Shown: piece after piece, positions 17,788-26,220 of the stretch
How positions within the stretch are numbered: position 1 is the stretch's first letter
How the letters are laid out: every line of letters starts with the position of its first letter
NCBI GenBank assembly: GCA_038241255.1
Contig: JBBRFW010000001.1
Coordinates: forward strand, 1-64,000
Length of the DNA: 64,000 nt
Origin: Schlegelella_A sp038241255
GTDB lineage: Bacteria; Pseudomonadota; Gammaproteobacteria; Burkholderiales; Burkholderiaceae_C
Reading direction: 5' to 3'
The notes under the pieces: generated by a model
Seen by the model: the letters and a program-made list of their open reading frames with translations, nothing else
Told to the model about the DNA's origin: nothing
Database searches by the model: none
Made by a program: the position numbers and the translations under genes

Positions 17788-18582
17788 TCAGCGCCCGGTC
17801 CAGCGCGGCGGGCGCTTGTCGAGGAACGCGCGCACGCCCTCGTGGAAATCGGCGCTGCCGTAGGTTGCGGCGACGAGGTCGTCGCCATCCGGCACGATTC
17901 GCGCTTCCTGGATGCGGCGCACCGCTTCCTTGGTGACCCAGAGCGTGATCGGCGCGTGCGCGGCGACGGTCTCGGCTAGCTCTCGAACGCGCGCCTCGAT
18001 CGCGTCGGCGGCGACGATCTCGTGCACGAAGCCGGCGGCGAGCGCTTCCGCGGCGGGCAGCAGCCGCGCCGTGAAGATCATCTCCTTCAGGCGTGAAGGC
18101 CCGAACAGGTCGAGGTAGCCCGCATACGCCCGCATCGACAGGCAGTTGCCGAGCGTGCGCGCGATCGGCGCGCCGAAGCGCGCCTCGGGCGTGGCGATGC
18201 GAAGGTCGGCGCCGGCCGCGATGGCGAGGCCGCCGCCGACCGCGAAGCCTTCGATCTGGGCGATGACGGGCTTCCTGACGCGCGCAATCCTGCCGGTGCG
18301 ATGGTCTGCCTCGCGCTCGTAGCGAAGGCCGTCCTCGCCGCTCTCGAAGGCGGTGAACTGGGCGATGTCGGTGCCGGCGACGAAGGCCTTGCCGCCGGCG
18401 CCCTTGACGACGAGGACCCGGATCGAGTCGTCGCCGTCCACCTCCTCGCACGCGTCGTAGAGGCGCTGGTACATGTCCCAGGTCATCGCGTTGCGCGCCT
18501 CGGGGCGGTTGAACGTGAGGGTGACGATCGCGTCGCGTCGTTCGACGAGGACGTGCTCGCTTGCGGGCGTGGACGATTCCAT
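17788..18582 (-). CDS. Enoyl-CoA hydratase/isomerase family protein (1)
   Basis: A 264-residue crotonase-fold protein. NRPEARNAMTWDM, AFVAGTDIAQF and GFAVGGGLAIAAGADLRIA form the CoA-binding and oxyanion-hole elements. It is the last gene of the long leftward run that begins at phnR, 24 bp after a second hydratase-like gene and near a CoA transferase, so it probably acts on a CoA ester made by that transferase. The two catalytic glutamates cannot be assigned with certainty, so hydratase, isomerase or hydrolase activity is open. Confidence 0.85.
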   Translation of the reverse strand: MESSTPASEHVLVERRDAIVTLTFNRPEARNAMTWDMYQRLYDACEEVDGDDSIRVLVVKGAGGKAFVAGTDIAQFTAFESGEDGLRYEREADHRTGRIARVRKPVIAQIEGFAVGGGLAIAAGADLRIATPEARFGAPIARTLGNCLSMRAYAGYLDLFGPSRLKEMIFTARLLPAAEALAAGFVHEIVAADAIEARVRELAETVAAHAPITLWVTKEAVRRIQEARIVPDGDDLVAATYGSADFHEGVRAFLDKRPPRWTGR

Positions 18583-18606
18583 GGGCGGGGTCGTGTCCGG
18601 TCGAGA

Positions 18607-19395
18607 TCAGGCGCCGATGAACTTCGGCTTGCGCTTCTCCATGAAGGCCGCCTGGCCTTCCTGGTAGTCGGCGCTGGCGAAGCAGGCGGCGACGGCGCGC
18701 TCGGTGGCGCCGACGTCGCGCTCGGCCGCGTCCTTGAGCGCCTCGCCGACGACGAGCTTGGCGCAGCGAACCGTCAACGGCGCATTGGCGACGATGGTTT
18801 GCATCATCTCGTCGATCGTCGACTCGAGCGCGTCGTCGGCGACGACGCGATTGACAAGGCCCATCTTCTCGGCCTCGCGCGCGTCGAACTGGCGGCCCGT
18901 GAAGAACATCTCCTTGGCGTACGCGGGTCCGACGAGGTCGACCAGCGGCTGGGCGCGGTTGAGGCCGTAGCCGAGGCCGAGCCTGGCCGCGGGCACGCCG
19001 AACTTCGCGTCCTCGCTGCAGATGCGGATGTCGCAACAGACCGCGGCCGCCGTGCCGCCGCCAATGCAGTAGCCGCGGATCATCGCGATCGTCGGAATGG
19101 CCATGCCCCGAATCGCCGAGTAGGCCTTCTGCGTCGTCACCTGGTAGTGCGCGACGGCTTCGGCCTCCTGGCGCTCGTCCTTGAACTTCGAGATGTCGGC
19201 GCCCGACGCGAACGCCTTGCGGCCCGCGCCGGCGACAACCATGACGCGCACCGAGGGGTCGGCGCTGAACTCGGCCATGATCTCGAGCGCGGCTTCCCAC
19301 ATCTCGAGCGAGATCGCGTTGTGGCGCTCGGGGTTGTTGAAGATCATCCAGCCGACGCCGTTCTCGCGGCGGAAGATCATTTTTTCGCTGCGCAT
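18607..19395 (-). CDS. Enoyl-CoA hydratase/isomerase family protein (2)
   Basis: A 262-residue crotonase-fold protein starting at 19395, with GAGGAGA just upstream. NNPERHNAISLEMWEAAL, AFASGADISKF and GYCIGGGTAAAVCCDIRI are the signature elements. It lies 10 bp after the CaiB gene and 24 bp before the other crotonase. The two crotonases differ clearly in sequence, suggesting consecutive steps rather than redundancy. Confidence 0.85.
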   Translation of the reverse strand: MRSEKMIFRRENGVGWMIFNNPERHNAISLEMWEAALEIMAEFSADPSVRVMVVAGAGRKAFASGADISKFKDERQEAEAVAHYQVTTQKAYSAIRGMAIPTIAMIRGYCIGGGTAAAVCCDIRICSEDAKFGVPAARLGLGYGLNRAQPLVDLVGPAYAKEMFFTGRQFDAREAEKMGLVNRVVADDALESTIDEMMQTIVANAPLTVRCAKLVVGEALKDAAERDVGATERAVAACFASADYQEGQAAFMEKRKPKFIGA

Positions 19396-19405
19396 CGGCT
19401 TCTCC

Positions 19406-20575
19406 TCAAACGATTCCGTCGGCACGCAGCCGCTCGATCTCGGCGCCGTCGCAGCCGATCTCGCGAAGCACCTCGTCAGTGTGCTCACCCAGCGCCGGCG
19501 GGTGCTGCACGACCCGGCTTGGCGTCCGGCTCAGCGTCACCGGCTGGCCCAGGTAGGCGACCTCGCCGAGCTTCTCGGCGATGCCTAGATGGCGCACCTG
19601 GGGATCGGCGAACGCCTCGTCGATCGAATAGATCGGCCCCGAAGGCACGCCGGCGCCGTTGAGCAGCTCGACCCACTCGGCCGTGCCGCGCTTCTCGAGG
19701 TGCGCCTCGAGCTCGTCGTGCAGGCGGTCGCGATTGTCCGAGCGGAGGGCCGCGGTCGAGTAATCACGATGCGTCGTCAGCTCGGGCGCGCCGATCGCGT
19801 TGCAGAACCGCACCCAGATCTTGTGGCCCGACACCGCCAGGTTCATGAAGCCGTCGCGAGTACGGTAGACGCCGGTCGGGATCGAGGTGGGGTGGTTGTT
19901 GCCCGCCTGCTTAGCGACTTCGCCGCTGATGAGCCAGCGCGCGGCCTGGAAGTCGAGCATGAAGAGCTGCGCCTGAAGCAGCGACGCCTTCACCCATTGC
20001 CCCCGGCCCGACTTCTCGCGCTCGACGACCGCGACGGCGATGCCATATGCGCAGAAGATGCCGGCGCACAGATCGGCGATCGGAATGCCGACGCGCAGCG
20101 GCCCCTGGCCGGGCAGGCCGGTGATCGACATCAGGCCGCCCATTCCCTGCGCGATCTGGTCGAAGCCCGGCCGCAAGCGGTAGGGGCCGTCCTCTCCGTA
20201 CCCGGAGATGCTGGCGTAGATCAGGCGCGGGTTGACGGCGGCCAGCGCCTCGTAGCCGATGCCGAGCTTGTCCTTGACGTCGGGCCGGTAGTTCTCGACC
20301 AGCACGTCGGCCTTTGCCGCCAGCTTCTTCAGGATCGCGACGCCTTCGGGCGACTTCAGGTTCAGCGTCATGCCGCGTTTGTTGCGATGCACGTTCTGGA
20401 AGTCGCTGCCGTCGCGCGGGCCGCCGATGCCTTCGCCTTCGTCCATCGCCGCCGGCATCTCGATCTTGATCACCTGCGCGCCCCAGTCGGCGAGCTGGCG
20501 CACCGCCGTCGGGCCGGCGCGCACGCGCGTGAGATCGAGAACGGTGAGGTGCGAGAGGGCGCTCGACGCAGGCAT
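19406..20575 (-). CDS. CaiB/BaiF-type (class III) CoA transferase
   Basis: A 389-residue protein from MPASSALSHLTVLDLTRVRAGP. Class III features include LADWGAQVIKIE, NVHRNKRGMTLNLKSPEG, SGYGEDGPYRLRPGFDQIAQGMGG and IPIADLCAG, which contains the aspartate position that forms the acyl intermediate in formyl-CoA transferase. It moves CoA between carboxylic acids. It sits 10 bp after the dehydrogenase gene and 10 bp before the first hydratase. The acid used is unknown; phosphonate-derived acetate or a betaine-like acid is possible from context. Confidence 0.9.
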   Translation of the reverse strand: MPASSALSHLTVLDLTRVRAGPTAVRQLADWGAQVIKIEMPAAMDEGEGIGGPRDGSDFQNVHRNKRGMTLNLKSPEGVAILKKLAAKADVLVENYRPDVKDKLGIGYEALAAVNPRLIYASISGYGEDGPYRLRPGFDQIAQGMGGLMSITGLPGQGPLRVGIPIADLCAGIFCAYGIAVAVVEREKSGRGQWVKASLLQAQLFMLDFQAARWLISGEVAKQAGNNHPTSIPTGVYRTRDGFMNLAVSGHKIWVRFCNAIGAPELTTHRDYSTAALRSDNRDRLHDELEAHLEKRGTAEWVELLNGAGVPSGPIYSIDEAFADPQVRHLGIAEKLGEVAYLGQPVTLSRTPSRVVQHPPALGEHTDEVLREIGCDGAEIERLRADGIV

Positions 20576-20585
20576 GAAAACGAGT

Positions 20586-23081
20586 CTAGCGTGGCGGGTG
20601 CGGCCCGCTCGCCGCTGGTGGCATCCAGCGATCCCAGGCCGTGGCGGCGACCGGCTCGCCCCAGAGATCGACCACGATCGGCGTGCCGGCATGCGCGCGC
20701 GCGGCGACGTCGCCGCGCACATAGGCGAGGCCGACGCAGCGGCCGGCGGCGTCGCTCCAGCCTGCCGATGCGATCTCGCCGATCGCGACGCCACCGAAGA
20801 GGAGCGCTTCGCCGCCCCAGACGAACACGTCGCCGGCATCGAGGACGATGCTGACGAGCTTCTTGTGCAACGGCGCATCGCGCGCGCGCAGCAAGGCGGC
20901 GCGACCGAGGAACTCGGCTTGCTTGTCGAGCTTGACGGCAAACGCGGTTCCGGCCTCGAACGGCGTCTCGTCCGGACCGAGCTCGGCGCCCCAGGCGCGC
21001 CGCGCCGCTTCGATGCGCAAGGCGTCGAGGGCGTAGTAGCCCGCATCGGCGAGGCCGCCGCCGTCGACGCCGAGCCGGTCGCTCGCCGCGTGCAGCGCGA
21101 GGTAGACATGGCGCGCCATCTCGATCGGCACATAGAGCTCGTAGCCGGGCCCGCCGACGTAGCTCATCCGTGCGGCGCGAACGCGCGCGAAGCCAAGGTC
21201 GATTTCGCGCGTGGTCGCGAAGCGGAGCTGCTCGGGGCCGAGCGCGGCGAAGGTGTCGGGCGCGCCGACGCGGCCAAGCAGGGCGCGCGCGCTCGGCCCC
21301 ATCAGCGACAGCACCGCCGTCATGCCGCTGACGTCGACCCGGGCAGCGGCTTCGCCGGCGCGCGTGTGGCGGGCGATCCAGTCGAGGTCGCGCGGTGTCT
21401 GCGCCGACCCGGTGACGACGAGGAAGCGATCGACGTCGAGGCGAGTGACCGTGACGTCGCTCTCGAAGCCGCCGCGCTCGTTGAGCATCGGCGTGTAGAC
21501 CATCCGCCCGGGCGCGACGTCCATCTCGTTGGCGCACAGCCGCTGCAGCACCGCCAGCGCGTCGCCACCCTGCAGGAGGATCTTGCCGAATGAGGTCTGG
21601 TCGTAGAGGGCGACCGCCTGGCGCGTCGCGCGCTGCTCGCGCATGACGTCGCCAAGCCACGCCGGCTTGCCGAGGGTGTGCGCGTGGGGCGGCGCAGACG
21701 CCGTCGCGCTGGCGCGGAAGTAGCTCGCCCGCTCCCAGCCGTTCTTGGCGCCGAAGGTCGCACCGCGCGCGGCGAGCAGGTCGTAGAGCGGGCTCGTCCG
21801 CAGCGGCCGCGCCGTTTCGAGCTCCTGACGCGGCCAGCGCATCGCGTAGTGGAGGCCGAGCGTCTCGCCGGTGCGCTCGGCGAGCGCTCTTTTGTTGGCA
21901 GTGTGCGGGCCGAAGCGGCGGATGTCGACATCGGCGAGATCGCTCTGCGGCGCGCCGGCGACGATCCATTCGGCGAGCGCCGCGCCGGCTCCGCCGGCGT
22001 TGGCGATTCCCGCCGAGTTGAAGCCGGCGCCGACGTAGAACCGGCGCAGCTCGGGCGCCTCGCCGAGAATGAAGTTGCCGTCGGGCGTGAAGCTCTCGGG
22101 CCCGTTGAGCAGCATCTTGACCCGGGCCGTCTCGAGGCACGGCGTGCGTCGGATCGCAGCGGTCATCAACGGCTCGAACTGGTCCCAGTCCTCGTCGAGA
22201 AGCTGGAACTGGAAGGTCGCGGGGATCGGGTCGAGCGGCCACGGCTTGGCTTTCGGCTCGAACCCGCCCATCAGCAGGCCCCCGACCTCTTCCTTGTAGT
22301 AGATGCAGCCGTCGGGATCGCGCAGCACCGGCAGCATTGGATGCACGCCCTCGATGCGGTCGGTGACGATGTAGAAGTGCTCGGCCGACCAGAGCGGAAC
22401 GTTCACGCCGGCGAGCGCGCCGAGCTGGCGCGACCACTGGCCGGAGCAAGCGACCACGACCTCGCACGCGATTTCGACGTCGGCACCGCCGTGGCGCACG
22501 CGAACGCCGGTCACATGCGCGCCGCCCGCCGCGGGCTCGCTGCGCACGGCGACGATCTCGGCGTCCTCGACGATCTTCACGCCGCGGTTGCGCGCGCCCT
22601 TGGCGAGCGACATCGTCAGGTCGGCCGGATTCGCCTTGCCGTCGCCAGGAATCCAGATCGCGCCGGCAAGGTCGTCCGTGCGCAGGACCGGGAACAGGTC
22701 GCCGGCGCGCGCCGGGCTGATCTCCTCGCAGTCGACACCGAAGCTGCGCGCGAGCGCGAGCTGCTTGCGCAAGGCCTTCATCCGCTCCGACGTCTGCGCG
22801 ACGTTGACGCTGCCGCAGCGCTTCCAGCCGGTCGCCAGGCCGGATTCGCTCTCGAGCGTTGCGTAGAGCTCGATGCCGTATTTGCTCATCCGCGTCATCG
22901 TGCGGTTCGGCCGCATCTGGCCGATCAGGCCGGCGGCGTGCCAGGTCGTGCCGCAGGTGAGCTTGCCCTGCTCGAGAAGGAGCACGTCGTTCTCGCCGAG
23001 CGCCGCGAGGTGGTACGCCGTCGAGCAGCCGACGATGCCGCCGCCGACGACGACGATGCGGGCCTGGCTCGGCAGCGTCAT
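20586..23081 (-). CDS. Dimethylglycine/sarcosine dehydrogenase-like FAD enzyme with aminomethyltransferase domain
   Basis: An 831-residue protein. Residues 9-40 form the FAD dinucleotide fold (GGGIVG, glycines 13-18). TWHAAGL places His48 where dimethylglycine dehydrogenases attach FAD covalently. The N-terminal DAO domain is followed by the FAO_M segment and, from about residue 430, a GcvT-like folate domain with GAKNGWERASYF, YDQTSFGKILLQG and VGGPGYELYVP. Family members oxidatively demethylate dimethylglycine or sarcosine and hand the C1 unit to tetrahydrofolate. It follows the DMT transporter by 13 bp and is in the phosphonate island, so an N-methylated amine from phosphonate breakdown is a plausible substrate. 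Confidence 0.85.
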   Translation of the reverse strand: MTLPSQARIVVVGGGIVGCSTAYHLAALGENDVLLLEQGKLTCGTTWHAAGLIGQMRPNRTMTRMSKYGIELYATLESESGLATGWKRCGSVNVAQTSERMKALRKQLALARSFGVDCEEISPARAGDLFPVLRTDDLAGAIWIPGDGKANPADLTMSLAKGARNRGVKIVEDAEIVAVRSEPAAGGAHVTGVRVRHGGADVEIACEVVVACSGQWSRQLGALAGVNVPLWSAEHFYIVTDRIEGVHPMLPVLRDPDGCIYYKEEVGGLLMGGFEPKAKPWPLDPIPATFQFQLLDEDWDQFEPLMTAAIRRTPCLETARVKMLLNGPESFTPDGNFILGEAPELRRFYVGAGFNSAGIANAGGAGAALAEWIVAGAPQSDLADVDIRRFGPHTANKRALAERTGETLGLHYAMRWPRQELETARPLRTSPLYDLLAARGATFGAKNGWERASYFRASATASAPPHAHTLGKPAWLGDVMREQRATRQAVALYDQTSFGKILLQGGDALAVLQRLCANEMDVAPGRMVYTPMLNERGGFESDVTVTRLDVDRFLVVTGSAQTPRDLDWIARHTRAGEAAARVDVSGMTAVLSLMGPSARALLGRVGAPDTFAALGPEQLRFATTREIDLGFARVRAARMSYVGGPGYELYVPIEMARHVYLALHAASDRLGVDGGGLADAGYYALDALRIEAARRAWGAELGPDETPFEAGTAFAVKLDKQAEFLGRAALLRARDAPLHKKLVSIVLDAGDVFVWGGEALLFGGVAIGEIASAGWSDAAGRCVGLAYVRGDVAARAHAGTPIVVDLWGEPVAATAWDRWMPPAASGPHPPR

Positions 23082-23094
23082 CGTCTGGCCTCCC

Positions 23095-23961
23095 TCACGC
23101 GAGGCGCAGCGCCATCACGCCGGCGATGATGACGCCGGTGCCGACGGCGCGCTGCAGGCGAAAGCGCTCCTTCAGCATGAAGACGCCGATCAGCGCCGCG
23201 AACAGCACCGAGGTCTCGCGCAGGGCGGCGACCGATGCGACCGGCGCGCGCGTCATGGCCCACAGGGCGATGCCGTACGCGCCCATCGACGCGCAGGCGC
23301 CGAGCAGCGCGACCGGCCAGCGGCCGCGCATGTAGGCGAAGGCGGGCGTGAGTGCGCTGCGCCGCTGCCAGAGCACGATCGCGAAGTAGGGCAGGCCGTC
23401 GATCAGGAACAGGAGGCCGACGTATTGCAGCGCACTGCCCGAGGCGCGCACGCCGATGCCGTCGACGATCGTGTAGCTGGCGATGATGACGGCGTTGGCG
23501 AGGGCGTAGGCGAGGGCGCGGCGGCGCGAGCCGCTGTCGCGCGCCGAGCGCGTCAGGCCGATCGCCAGCACGCCCAGGCTGATGCCGGCGACGCCGATCC
23601 AGGCGGCGAGTGGAACATGCTCGCCGATCAGGCGGCCGCTCAGCAGGGCGACGAGCAGCGGCGCGGTGCCGCGCATCAGCGGATAGGCGAAGCCCAGCTC
23701 GCCGTGGCGATAAGCGCCGACCAGTGTCGCGTAGTACCCGATGTGGATCACGATCGAGGTCGCGAGCCAGGGCAGCGCCTCGGCTCGCGGCAGTCCGACG
23801 GCGATGACGAGCACGGCGCCGACGCCGCAGCCGAGGACGTGGATCAGCGCCGTGTCGAGCGCCTTGTCGGACCCCGACTTGATGAGCGCGTTCCACGAAG
23901 CGTGGAGGAGGGCGCCGAAGAGAACCGCCGCGACGATCGGCCAGCTGAGCGCCGGCGTCAT
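23095..23961 (-). CDS. DMT/EamA-family transporter
   Basis: A 288-residue protein with about ten membrane segments in two EamA repeats: VLFGALLHASWNALIKSG near the start and LRETSVLFAALIGVFMLKERF near the end are hallmark segments. Its ATG overlaps the stop of the HD gene (ATGA), and the dehydrogenase gene starts 13 bp after its end. Related transporters occur beside aminophosphonate genes and could carry phosphonate, a pathway product or an amine. Direction of transport is unknown. Confidence 0.85.
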   Translation of the reverse strand: MTPALSWPIVAAVLFGALLHASWNALIKSGSDKALDTALIHVLGCGVGAVLVIAVGLPRAEALPWLATSIVIHIGYYATLVGAYRHGELGFAYPLMRGTAPLLVALLSGRLIGEHVPLAAWIGVAGISLGVLAIGLTRSARDSGSRRRALAYALANAVIIASYTIVDGIGVRASGSALQYVGLLFLIDGLPYFAIVLWQRRSALTPAFAYMRGRWPVALLGACASMGAYGIALWAMTRAPVASVAALRETSVLFAALIGVFMLKERFRLQRAVGTGVIIAGVMALRLA

Positions 23962-24509
23962 CGGCGAACCAGGGCGCAGGCGGCCGCGCGGTCGAGGAAG
24001 TGGGCGAGCGGCGGCGTCGCCAGGTCAGCCTGTTTGGCGAGGTCGTCCCATTGGCGCAGCCGCACCGCCTCGTGCGCGCCCGGCTGGGCGATGAACGCGG
24101 CCGCCGCCGCGGCGTCGAACATGCCGCCTTGGAGCGCGAGGCTCCGCTTGGAGTCGTCCGACAGGCGCGCGAAGTAGCCGGCGTCGACCTGGCAGAGGTA
24201 GCGCTTGGCGTCGACGTGCAGCCTGATGGGGCCGAGCACCGCGTCGGGGAACAGGCCGCGCAGGAACGGGAGTGCGAAGTACTGGTGCGTGTCGTCGATA
24301 CCGCGCAGCGTCGGCGTGTCGCCTTGCTGGTTGAGCAGGTGTCCGAGGTCGTGCAGGAGACAGGCCGTGACGAGCGCGTCGCCGGCTTTGCTCTGCTCGG
24401 CGAAGTGCGCGGTCTGCAGTGCGTGCTCGAGCTGCGTCACCGGCTCGCCGCTGTACTGCTCGGCGCCGAGGCGGGCGAACAGCAGCTCGATGTCGGCCAG
24501 GCTCAGCAT
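23958..24509 (-). CDS. PhnZ/TmpB-like HD-domain phosphonate oxygenase
   Basis: A 183-residue protein of the HDIG type linked with phosphonate breakdown. The diiron ligands His29 (LEHALQ), His53-Asp54 (LLHDLGH) and His57 are visible, followed by later His/Asp ligands (RLHVDAKRY). Tyr19 and Glu22 in YSGEP correspond to the substrate-contact residues of PhnZ. Characterised relatives split the C-P bond of alpha-hydroxylated phosphonates (PhnZ: hydroxy-AEP to glycine; TmpB: hydroxy-trimethyl-AEP to betaine). They need a 2-oxoglutarate dioxygenase partner (PhnY*/TmpA), which is not in this window. It is coupled to the DMT gene by ATGA overlap and follows the Na/Pi gene by 14 bp. Confidence 0.85.
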   Translation of the reverse strand: MLSLADIELLFARLGAEQYSGEPVTQLEHALQTAHFAEQSKAGDALVTACLLHDLGHLLNQQGDTPTLRGIDDTHQYFALPFLRGLFPDAVLGPIRLHVDAKRYLCQVDAGYFARLSDDSKRSLALQGGMFDAAAAAAFIAQPGAHEAVRLRQWDDLAKQADLATPPLAHFLDRAAACALVRR

Positions 24510-24523
24510 GCGCGGCGCATGGC

Positions 24524-26203
24524 TCAGCGCGCGCTGTCGTCGGCGGCGCCGAGCGCCGCGAATTGCGACTGGCGGATCCGCGTCGCGGTCAGTGCCCCGG
24601 CCGATTCCAGGATCGGGTAGGCGACGCCGCAGATGTGCGAGTTGATCCGCTTCAGGTCGCTGATGAGGTCGAGGTGGAGCGAGCTCGTCTCGATGCTCTG
24701 GGACGTGTTCTCGCGCAGTCGGCCGATGTGGTTGGCGGCGTAGGCATGCTCCAGGTTGCGGAAGTGCGCCTTTTCCTCGAGCAGGCGCTTGGCGTCGCGA
24801 ACGTGGCCGTCGAGGAAGACGCTCATCGCCAGGCGCAGGTTCGAGAGCAGCCGCTCGTGCAGGTGGACGATCTCGGCCATCCCGGCCTCGGAGAAGCTGC
24901 GGTTCTTCTTGACCTTCTTGTCCTCGATGTCCTGCAGCACGCGCTCGATGATGTCGCCGATCTGCTCCATGTTGATCGTGAACGAGACGATGTCGGTCCA
25001 GCGCCGGCTCTCCTCCTTCGACAGTGCTTCGCCCGAGATCTGGGTCAGGTAGAACTTGATCGCTGAATAGAGCTCGTCGACGACGTCGTCGAGCTTCCTC
25101 AGCTCCTCGGAGAGGCGCAGGTCGTTGTTGCGGATCACCGGGATGACGCCGCGCAGCATCGTCTCGACGACGTCGGCCTGGTGCAGCGCCTCGCGCGCCG
25201 CGCACGAGATCGCCAGGGAAGGCATGGTCAGCGCCAGCGGGTCGAGGTGGCGCGGCCGCATCGTTCCGGCGCCGGCCGAAGGCTCGCGTAGCCAGCGGTC
25301 GACGGTGCGGCCGACCAGGCCGGTAAAGCCGATGAAGATCGTCGCCAGCACCAGGTTGAAGATGAGATGGAAGGCGATCACCTGCTGGTGCAGGTTGGGG
25401 ACAAGCTGCTGCAGCAGCACGTGTACCTGCGGCAGGATGGCCATGAAGAGCAGCGCGCCGATCGACTTGAAGATCAGGTTGCCGAGCGGCAGGCGGCGCA
25501 CCTGCGGCGAGGCGTTCGCGGTGGCGAGGAGCGCGAGCACGCCGCTGCCGACGTTGGCGCCGAGGACGAGGCCGATCGCCACCGACTGCGGGATCATGGC
25601 CTCGGCGGCGAGCGTCGCGATCAGGAGGACGATCGCAAGGCTCGAGTACGACAGCACGGTGAGGACGGCACCGACGACGATGTCTAGCATCACCTCGTTC
25701 GGTAGCGCCACCAGCAGGGCGCGCACCGCGGGCGATTCGGTGAGCGGCCGCGTCGCCGCGACGATCAGCTGCAGCGCCAGCGTGATCAGGCCGAGGCCGA
25801 TCAGCACCCGCCCGACCGCGCCGACGCCGCTGTTCTGGCGCGAGATGTAGATGACGACGCCGACGAAGATCAGCAGCGGCGAGATCCACGAGAGGTCGAA
25901 CGAGAAGACCACCGCCATCAGGCTGGTGCCGACGTCGGCGCCGAGCATCACCGCCAGCGCGGCGCTGGTGGTGACCAGGTTCTTGCCGACGAACGAGGCG
26001 ACGATCAGGCACGTCGCCGTGCTCGACTGGACGATGCTCGTCACGCCGAGGCCCGCGATGACGGCACGAAAGCGGTTGGCGAAGCTTTCGGCCAGGACCC
26101 GGCGCAGGTTTTCGCCGAAGACGCGCAGCATGCCGGTGCGCACGATGTGCGTCCCCCACACCAGGAGGGCGATCGCGGCGAGCAGATTCAGGAGGGGCAG
26201 CAT
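24524..26203 (-). CDS. Na+/phosphate cotransporter with PhoU-like domain
   Basis: A 559-residue protein of the NptA/YjbB type. The repeated QSSTAT motif (VTSIVQSSTATCLIVASF) and GADVGTSLMAV with GANVGSGVLALLA are the paired transport motifs. Residues from about 330 on form a helical PhoU-like domain with QADVVETMLRGVIPVI. It moves phosphate across the inner membrane, in YjbB outward. Being 17 bp after phnY and in the phosphonate island, it may export surplus phosphate set free by PhnA, or import phosphate; direction cannot be decided from sequence. Confidence 0.9.
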   Translation of the reverse strand: MLPLLNLLAAIALLVWGTHIVRTGMLRVFGENLRRVLAESFANRFRAVIAGLGVTSIVQSSTATCLIVASFVGKNLVTTSAALAVMLGADVGTSLMAVVFSFDLSWISPLLIFVGVVIYISRQNSGVGAVGRVLIGLGLITLALQLIVAATRPLTESPAVRALLVALPNEVMLDIVVGAVLTVLSYSSLAIVLLIATLAAEAMIPQSVAIGLVLGANVGSGVLALLATANASPQVRRLPLGNLIFKSIGALLFMAILPQVHVLLQQLVPNLHQQVIAFHLIFNLVLATIFIGFTGLVGRTVDRWLREPSAGAGTMRPRHLDPLALTMPSLAISCAAREALHQADVVETMLRGVIPVIRNNDLRLSEELRKLDDVVDELYSAIKFYLTQISGEALSKEESRRWTDIVSFTINMEQIGDIIERVLQDIEDKKVKKNRSFSEAGMAEIVHLHERLLSNLRLAMSVFLDGHVRDAKRLLEEKAHFRNLEHAYAANHIGRLRENTSQSIETSSLHLDLISDLKRINSHICGVAYPILESAGALTATRIRQSQFAALGAADDSAR

Positions 26204-26220
26204 CTAGGCGGGAGGCTCCC

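Noticed and set aside
20576..21133. Upstream extension of the CoA transferase
   Set aside because: Overlaps the dehydrogenase gene in another frame; the family start is at 20575.
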